A stretch of DNA of 5,721 nucleotides from Candidatus Zipacnadia bacterium (lineage in GTDB: Bacteria > Armatimonadota > Zipacnadia > Zipacnadales > Zipacnadaceae): positions 1-5,721 of the forward strand of contig JALGTD010000115.1 of NCBI GenBank assembly GCA_029821515.1, in the 5' to 3' direction. The notes beneath the pieces were generated by a model that was not told the DNA's origin, did no database searches, and was given only the letters and a program-made list of their open reading frames with translations. The translations under genes and the position numbers were made by a program. This document shows positions 1 to 4,053 of the stretch, in pieces. Within the stretch, counting starts at the first letter, position 1; the number at the start of each line of letters is the position of its first letter.

Positions 1-201
1 CAGGTCACGGTGGGTTCGCTCGAAGCCCGGTCAGGAGACCGGGTCATGCTCATGAAAGAAGCGCCCCAGATGCGCGAAGGCAGCCTGTTTATCTCTCCTC
101 GTGAGGTGGTCTGTACGCTCGGGAGCGACCTCGAGTGGGATTCGGTCAGCTATACCCTCAAGGTAAAGACAGCGACTGAAGGCGGAGAAGACAGCAAGTA
201 G
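1..201 (+). CDS. C-terminal end of a protein with a copper-amine-oxidase-N-like (stalk) domain, 5' partial
   Basis: Frame 1 is open from the window edge to a TAG at 199-201, giving the last 66 residues of a longer protein. The pattern matches the copper amine oxidase N-terminal domain-like (stalk) family: a 'VTVGS' strand, a variable turn, 'APQM', then 'GSLFISPREVVCTLGSDLEWD' in place of the usual G-x-x-(Y/M)-(V/I)-P-L-R-x-(V/A)-x-x-x-L-G-x-x-(V/L)-x-W-D, and a closing 'YTLKVKT' strand. The usual P-L-R reads S-P-R here. The family normally occurs on exported or cell-surface proteins as a wall or envelope module, often at a terminus; enzymatic activity is not implied. A short acidic tail (EGGEDSK) follows the domain. 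The 5' part, including any signal peptide or catalytic domain, is outside the window. ATGs at 46 and 52 fall inside the domain and are unlikely starts. It runs convergent to the DUF362 gene. The domain assignment is fairly firm; the function of the whole protein is unknown. Confidence 0.72.
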   Translation, partial: QVTVGSLEARSGDRVMLMKEAPQMREGSLFISPREVVCTLGSDLEWDSVSYTLKVKTATEGGEDSK

Positions 202-224
202 AGTCTCTGCTGGGACCAGTTCCG

Positions 225-1214
225 TCACCTAGGCAACGGCGACCTTGATTGCTTGCAGGTCAGCTTTACCCACGCCAGCTTCCCCTGCCAGCCTGATGTA
301 GGGGATATCTTCGGGCTGTTGCTGCAGAAGCTGAGCAGCATAGGCGTCGACGGCCCAGGCCCCTTAGGCCCGCCGGTGAGCAACACACGGGTGGCATCCA
401 CAATATTCAATGTGGGCCGCAGCGAGGCGGCCAGGCCGGCGATGTTCTGATGCAGATTCAGCCCCTGGGCGCTTCCTGCTCCTGCCCGGTGGTATGCCCC
501 TCGATCCCAGACTACCCCCATCTGATTTTTTAGTGCAATGGTTGCACCGGTGGCGCTGTGAGCTTTGACAATTGGCAAGTTGATGTATACATCACATTCG
601 AGAATATTGGTGGCCACCTGGTCGGTGTTGATATTGCGCCCGGCCGGCAGGGCGACTTGCTGATACATATTCTCATGGTTCAGGCTAATCAGGGGCACAG
701 ATAGTTCCTGGCAGACTTGCTTTGCCTCGGACATATCAAAAGTCACGCTGGAGGTGTCACAACTATGTTCGACGACGATGATGCGCCCCGGGTTGGCCTG
801 CTGGCACAGCTTGATGACTGTTGCCAGCACTTCGGGGCTGGTAGTGGCTGCTTGCGCGGGCTGGCGTGCCCAGGCCAGGTTAGGCTTTATGGCAACGATG
901 TCGCCGGGATGAACCCAACTGCTGATGCCACCGTATTCGTCAACTGCCGCCCGTACCAATTCTTCGGGCGTCATATCCTCAGCAACGGCGATGTCAACAT
1001 CGTCAGGTCCTGCTTGCCAGCGGTTGTTACCAATCTTTAAGTCAGTATCCGGCAGCGGCTGACCTTCAGTTTGAGCCTTGTCACTCGTAGTCCTGGGCAC
1101 CTGGCGAGATGTGACACCGGGCGGCTGACTACGGCTACAACCCGCCACAACAGTCAGTCCGGCTATGCCTAACCCGAGTTTACCGCACTTGCTGATAAAC
1201 TGACGTCTTTTCAT
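225..1214 (-). CDS. DUF362-family Tat/lipoprotein, frameshifted near its C-terminus
   Basis: The ATG at 1214 is preceded by a purine-rich GAGGGGG (1223-1229) 8 nt upstream. The N-terminus 'MKRRQFIS' has a twin arginine (R3-R4), then a hydrophobic stretch (about 13-24) and a lipobox V23-A24-G25-C26, so Tat export and lipidation at Cys26 are likely. A low-complexity linker (about 27-65) leads into a DUF362 domain: 'GDIVAIKPNLAW' (104-115), 'IIVVEHSCD' (145-153), 'CDVYINLPIVKAHS' (207-220), 'ALKNQMGVVWDRG' (227-239), 'NIVDATRVLLTGGPKGPG' (270-287). DUF362 proteins are poorly characterised; some members carry extra 4Fe-4S clusters, but no CxxCxxC motif is seen here. After residue ~287 the frame reads nonsense (ending 'SRSPLPR' at a TGA, 225-227), while the expected C-terminus lies in another frame ending at 229. 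The gene has therefore lost a segment with a frameshift and is probably non-functional or misassembled. It starts 70 nt after mreD and may be cotranscribed with it. Family call is firm; the role is unknown. Confidence 0.85.
   Translation of the reverse strand: MKRRQFISKCGKLGLGIAGLTVVAGCSRSQPPGVTSRQVPRTTSDKAQTEGQPLPDTDLKIGNNRWQAGPDDVDIAVAEDMTPEELVRAAVDEYGGISSWVHPGDIVAIKPNLAWARQPAQAATTSPEVLATVIKLCQQANPGRIIVVEHSCDTSSVTFDMSEAKQVCQELSVPLISLNHENMYQQVALPAGRNINTDQVATNILECDVYINLPIVKAHSATGATIALKNQMGVVWDRGAYHRAGAGSAQGLNLHQNIAGLAASLRPTLNIVDATRVLLTGGPKGPGPSTPMLLSFCSNSPKISPTSGWQGKLAWVKLTCKQSRSPLPR
229..360 (-). pseudogene. Out-of-frame true C-terminal segment of the DUF362 gene
   Basis: In a minus-strand frame different from the main DUF362 reading frame, the segment reads 'AVDAYAAQLL', then 'EDIPYIRLAGEAGVGKADL', and ends 'AIKVAVA' at a TAG (229-231). 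This is the pattern expected at the end of DUF362 proteins (a D-P-V-A-V-D-A-Y-A-like helix start, a P-Y-I-R-L-A-like strand/helix, a glycine turn and a final beta strand). The main frame leaves family similarity at residue ~287 (near 354-356) and this frame picks it up at about 354. The stretch that normally joins the two (roughly 'DVKELNTVIAGTDP' in relatives, about 15 residues) is absent. The junction lies in GGGGCCTGGGCC (minus strand, about 353-365), where GGGCC occurs twice, so a deletion between short direct repeats would explain it. Confidence 0.75.
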
Positions 1215-1284
1215 TACATTCGCCCCCTCGCCGGAATAAGCAATACTGGTTCATTGCCGAACATAAAGTCTATCACTTCCCAGT

Positions 1285-1779
1285 TCACACTCGACGCTGT
1301 GCCGGGGGCAATAGATAGTGCATCAATTGCCGCAACACCACAAAAAGTGGGGCGGCCACCAGGCCGCTGAGTACAGCCTGGCTGAGGATTGCTGCCAGCC
1401 ATGGCCCCACACTGGGCGGGGGCAAAAACAGCAGTTCCACTACACCCATCACTAATACTGCCGTTGCCGTCACGCCCATTGCTACCGGAAGGTGTTCGGG
1501 AAAGATCCGTCCTCCCAGCAGGCCCAGGGTGGTACCCGCACCCATATGACTGACGAACAAGCCTCCCAGCGGTGTGCTGCCCAAGGAACTAACGGTCAGA
1601 GCAGTGACCAATCCTGCCCAGCAGCCTTCGAGGGGGCCACGGGTCAGTCCGACAACCACCAGCAGTATCACCGCCAGATCAGGGGGCTGCTCGAACAGGC
1701 GCAGCCACGTCGGCCAGGCGAACTGGCAGGCGACAAACATCACCGCCAGGGCGAATTCAGTCAAGTAGAGCCAAAGCAA
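1285..1779 (-). CDS. mreD: Rod shape-determining protein MreD
   Basis: Small polytopic inner-membrane protein of the rod complex, acting with MreB and MreC in side-wall peptidoglycan synthesis. The 164-residue product starting at TTG (1777-1779) is almost wholly hydrophobic, with about five likely membrane segments. It shows the family's 'PDLAVILLVVVGLTRG', 'EGCWAGLVTAL' and 'STPLGG' pattern in the first half (polar and small residues in a P-D-x-x-x(4-8)-G-x-x-x-G context). The TTG is chosen because GGAGGAG (1789-1795) sits 9 nt upstream. The longer open frame to 1854 would overlap mreC, and a GTG at 1797 has no ribosome-binding site. Length fits the family (about 160-175). It follows mreC by 25 nt, which confirms the mreBCD assignment since MreD sequences are weakly conserved. 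The C-terminus is short and basic (PPAQRRV). Confidence 0.88.
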   Translation of the reverse strand: MLWLYLTEFALAVMFVACQFAWPTWLRLFEQPPDLAVILLVVVGLTRGPLEGCWAGLVTALTVSSLGSTPLGGLFVSHMGAGTTLGLLGGRIFPEHLPVAMGVTATAVLVMGVVELLFLPPPSVGPWLAAILSQAVLSGLVAAPLFVVLRQLMHYLLPPAQRRV

Positions 1780-1788
1780 AACCGTCGT

Positions 1789-1795
1789 CTCCTCC
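1789..1795 (-). promoter_or_regulatory. Ribosome binding site deciding the TTG start of mreD
   Basis: Minus-strand GGAGGAG lies 9 nt before TTG at 1779-1777. The alternative in-frame GTG at 1797-1795 overlaps this sequence and has no purine-rich stretch before it, so TTG is the better start. Confidence 0.7.
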
Positions 1796-1804
1796 ACTAG
1801 GTGC

Positions 1805-2653
1805 TTAGGGCTGCGGAACCACCCAGACGTACGCCAGGTGCTGGAAATCCACAAAGGGTCTTACAGTTACGGCCACGGTTTGAGCGTGCTCTGCGGAGAC
1901 ATTTATGGCTTCAACCACTCCGATGGGTATGGCAGCCGGGTAGATGCCGTCTTCGCCTGAGGTGATGATGATGTCGCCAATGCGAATATCGGCGCTGCGG
2001 CGTAAATACTCCATATAGAGCCGGTCGGGCCAGCCCTCGTGCCACTGCCGGGCCGGCTTTATAACGCCCACGGCCCGACTGCGTTGGACTCGCGCACCCA
2101 GGCCATGCTGGGGATCTATCATCAGTAGCACGATGGCAATTCGGCCTCTCACCTCAATCACTCGGCCCACCAGGCCTGCTGCCTCTCGGACGATGTCACC
2201 TTGGTGAACTTCGCGGTTTTCCGGTATCTGAATATGGATGCGGCAACGCTGTCCTCCGCTGGTGCTGGTGCGGCCCACGATCCAAGCGGGAATATCCTTA
2301 ACCTGCTGGTCAAGCTCGAATCCTAGCTTCTCACGGAATGCCTTGTTTTCCCTGAAATACTCGGTCAGCAGGATCTTTTCCGCAATCAGTTCATCGCGCT
2401 CCTGGCGCAGACGGTGATTATCCGCAGCTAACGAGCCGGCCAGAAACACCGAGCACCCGGTGTCACGGATAACTTCATTGATCTTGGTGCCAGCGCTCAT
2501 CACGGGCCAACCCAGCGCTTGGCACATATACTCGGGCAGGCTGACACGCCCGCGGGCCCAGGCGGCGTGCTGCCATATTGTGAAAACCATAGCTACCGCT
2601 GCCATCAGCAGCAGGGGCTTGAGAGTTTTGCGAGTAGTTGTATCCAAGCGCAT
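1805..2653 (-). CDS. mreC: Rod shape-determining protein MreC
   Basis: Bitopic membrane protein that links cytoplasmic MreB to the periplasmic elongation enzymes (PBP2/RodA in characterised systems). The 282-residue product has a short basic N-terminus, one transmembrane helix (about 12-28, 'KPLLLMAAVAMVFTIW'), a coiled-coil (about 74-110, 'ADNHRLRQERDELIAEK' and onward) and the periplasmic beta-rich domain. Family blocks visible there are 'AGLVGRVIEV', 'LLMIDPQHGLGARVQRSRAVGV', 'YLRRSADIRIGDIIITSG', 'IYPAAIPIGVV' and a terminal 'VRPFVDFQHLAYVWVV'. Length fits the family (about 270-300) and no deletion is seen. The ATG at 2653 follows mreB by 30 nt; the AGGAG at 2667-2671 is 13 nt upstream, rather far, and a nearer AGG is present, so initiation may be modest. 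mreD begins 25 nt after its TAA. Assignment is firm. Confidence 0.95.
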   Translation of the reverse strand: MRLDTTTRKTLKPLLLMAAVAMVFTIWQHAAWARGRVSLPEYMCQALGWPVMSAGTKINEVIRDTGCSVFLAGSLAADNHRLRQERDELIAEKILLTEYFRENKAFREKLGFELDQQVKDIPAWIVGRTSTSGGQRCRIHIQIPENREVHQGDIVREAAGLVGRVIEVRGRIAIVLLMIDPQHGLGARVQRSRAVGVIKPARQWHEGWPDRLYMEYLRRSADIRIGDIIITSGEDGIYPAAIPIGVVEAINVSAEHAQTVAVTVRPFVDFQHLAYVWVVPQP

Positions 2654-2683
2654 ATTTGCCTGGTGGCTCCTGATGAACGCGGG

Positions 2684-3730
2684 CTAGTCAAACGGCAGTT
2701 CTCCGAGCTGTTCCAGATAGCGAGCAGTGCCCAATACAACACATTGCATAGGATTCTCAGCGACGTAGACGGGTATGTCCGTCTCGGCACTGACGAGTTG
2801 GTCTATGCCACGAAGCAGTGCCCCGCCTCCGACCAGAACGATACCCCGGTTCATAATATCTGCGGCCAGCTCGGGCGGAGTGGCATCCAGTGACTCCTTT
2901 ATTGCTTCAAGTATGGCTGCGACAGGTTCGGCACAGGCTTCGCGGATTTCCGCGGAACTGATCACTACCTTGCGCGGCAGGCCCGTTATCACGTCCTTGC
3001 CCCGCACCTGCATGGTCATCTCCTGGGGCAGGGGAAAGGCCGAGCCGATATTTATCTTTATCTGCTCAGCGGTGCTCTCGCCGATATAGAGGTTCGCCTC
3101 CTGGCGCAAGTAGATGGAGATGGCTTCATCCATTGCCTCACCGGCGACTCGCAGTGACCGCTGGGCGCAGATCCCGCCCAGAGAGATTATCGCCACCTCA
3201 CTGGTACCACCACCGATGTCAACCACCATATTACCCACTGGCTCAGAGACCGGCATACCCGCGCCAATCGCGGCGGCCATCGGTTCATCCATTATCCGAG
3301 TCTGCCATGCGCCGGCTTGTCGGGCGGCATCTTCGACTGCGCGCCGCTCTACCTCAGTCACGCCAGACGGGACACCAATGACGACCGAAGGGTGCACAAA
3401 TAGCTGGCGATTGTGCACCTTGCGGATGAAGTAGCGAATCATCGCCTCAGTTACGTCGAAGTCGGCAATGACTCCGTTGCGTAAGGGGCGAATTGCAGAG
3501 ATACGTGCCGGCGTGCGGCCTACCATTCTTTTGGCATCGTTGCCCACAGCCAACACCTGGCCGGTCTGGTCATCAATGGCCACGACCGAGGGCTCGTCCA
3601 GAACAATGCCACGTCCGTTGACGTACACCAGAGTGTTGGCAGTGCCCAGATCAATACCCATATTGCCCGACAAGCGCAGCAGCCCGCCCAGCATCTTGCG
3701 TAACGCCCATTGGAGTATATTTTTCCTCAC
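2684..3730 (-). CDS. mreB: Rod shape-determining protein MreB (actin-like ATPase)
   Basis: Cytoplasmic actin homologue that forms membrane-bound antiparallel filaments steering side-wall growth. The 348-residue product has all expected blocks: phosphate 1 'MGIDLGTANT' (24-33), 'RPLRNGVIADFDVTEAMI' (81-98), 'VIGVPSGVTEVERRA' (117-131), 'DEPMAAAIGAG' (148-158), phosphate 2 'DIGGGTSEVA' (171-180), 'EQIKINIGSAFP' (222-233) and the adenosine motif 'GIVLVGGGALLRG' (296-308). Catalytic-site residues look intact. Translation starts at GTG (3728-3730), 5 nt after AGGAGG (3736-3741). An ATG one nucleotide upstream in another frame is followed at once by TGA. The first 20 residues, MRKNILQWALRKMLGGLLRL, could form an amphipathic membrane-binding helix as in Gram-negative MreB. 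It heads mreBCD, separated by 95 nt from the Maf remnant, and a sigma70-like sequence lies within that remnant. Assignment is firm. Confidence 0.97.
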   Translation of the reverse strand: MRKNILQWALRKMLGGLLRLSGNMGIDLGTANTLVYVNGRGIVLDEPSVVAIDDQTGQVLAVGNDAKRMVGRTPARISAIRPLRNGVIADFDVTEAMIRYFIRKVHNRQLFVHPSVVIGVPSGVTEVERRAVEDAARQAGAWQTRIMDEPMAAAIGAGMPVSEPVGNMVVDIGGGTSEVAIISLGGICAQRSLRVAGEAMDEAISIYLRQEANLYIGESTAEQIKINIGSAFPLPQEMTMQVRGKDVITGLPRKVVISSAEIREACAEPVAAILEAIKESLDATPPELAADIMNRGIVLVGGGALLRGIDQLVSAETDIPVYVAENPMQCVVLGTARYLEQLGELPFD

Positions 3731-3735
3731 ATAGG

Positions 3736-3741
3736 CCTCCT
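3736..3741 (-). promoter_or_regulatory. Ribosome binding site deciding the GTG start of mreB
   Basis: Perfect AGGAGG on the minus strand, 5 nt before the GTG at 3730-3728. An internal ATG (codon 13, 3694-3692), which would give a length nearer to some MreB proteins, has no such site, so the GTG start is preferred. Confidence 0.75.
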
Positions 3742-3753
3742 GTCAATTGGATT

Positions 3754-3790
3754 GCCCCACCTGGCCAGTCAATGGTTCTGCTGCTGGGGC
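3754..3790 (-). repeat. Inverted repeat in the mreB leader
   Basis: GCCCCA at 3754-3759 is an exact inverted copy of TGGGGC at 3785-3790 (6 bp, separated by 25 nt). The loop contains the palindrome CTGGCCAG (3761-3768). It lies between the Maf remnant and the mreB ribosome binding site. No T-tract follows on the minus strand, so it is not a classical terminator. It may form a leader hairpin but could be chance. Confidence 0.3.
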
Positions 3791-3825
3791 CCGGATGCTT
3801 GGCACAGAGCCTACCGTGATGGACA

Positions 3826-4047
3826 TTAACTGGGTTGCTCTGCACTGGTCCAACCCAGTTTTTCCAGAGCATAGAGCACTTGTTTGATTGGCAAGCCGAC
3901 TACATTATAATAGGAACCCCGCATCCACTCAACAAAACTGCGCGCCCGCCGAGTGGAAGCAGAGGCCAGAACTAAAGGTCGCTGTCTGGCTTCAGGCGAG
4001 ATCGGATCACTGGTCTGCCTTCGCCGGCCTCTGATGAGAGTGTCCAC
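3826..4047 (-). pseudogene. maf: Maf (nucleoside triphosphate pyrophosphatase) remnant with internal deletion
   Basis: The 73-residue open frame contains only the two ends of Maf. Residues about 25-37 read 'PLVLASASTRRAR', the N-terminal S-x-S-x-R-R substrate-binding block. The next residues 'SFVEWMRGSYYNVVGLPIKQV' and 'LYALEKLGW' are the family's C-terminal block (F-(V/I)-E-x-I-x-G-S-Y-Y-N-V-V-G-L-P). Full-length Maf is about 190-200 residues and hydrolyses non-canonical or modified nucleotides; the missing middle holds the conserved GAD-T Asp, the G-K-P Lys and the later Gln-G motif. About 150 residues are therefore gone and activity is not expected. The join is in frame, in GGCGGGCGCGC (minus strand, near 3945-3955). 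The start is a GTG 7 nt after the ubiB-like stop with no clear ribosome binding site, suggesting translational coupling, plus a 24-residue N-terminal extension. maf next to mreB is a common arrangement, which supports identity. A misassembly is the main alternative to a real deletion. Confidence 0.85.
3904..3932 (-). promoter_or_regulatory. Sigma70-like promoter sequence upstream of mreB
   Basis: Minus strand: TTGAGT (3932-3927), exactly 17 nt, then TATAAT (3909-3904), a perfect -10 box. Transcription would begin near 3897, leaving a leader of about 165 nt before mreB. The -10 box is also the codons of the conserved Maf motif Y-Y-N (TAT TAT AAT), so it may be a coding coincidence. No other good promoter is visible between here and mreB. 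Confidence 0.4.
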
Positions 4048-4053
4048 AGCCCG

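Noticed and set aside
717..1040. 107-codon plus-strand frame opposite the DUF362 gene
   Set aside because: Antisense shadow; the conserved DUF362 blocks lie on the minus strand here.
1215..1284. Possible terminator in the mreD-DUF362 gap (GCAAT...ATTGC)
   Set aside because: Only a 5-bp AT-rich stem with an 8-nt loop and no T-tract; too weak to call.
1214..1402. 62-codon minus-strand frame overlapping the end of mreD and running to the DUF362 start
   Set aside because: Overlaps the mreD coding region in another frame, Pro/Gly-rich composition and no ribosome binding site.
3742..3776. Second promoter candidate in the mreB leader (TTGACT, with an ATTGAC direct repeat)
   Set aside because: A good -35 box, but no acceptable -10 box at 16-18 nt; the candidate hexamers match TATAAT at only one or two positions.
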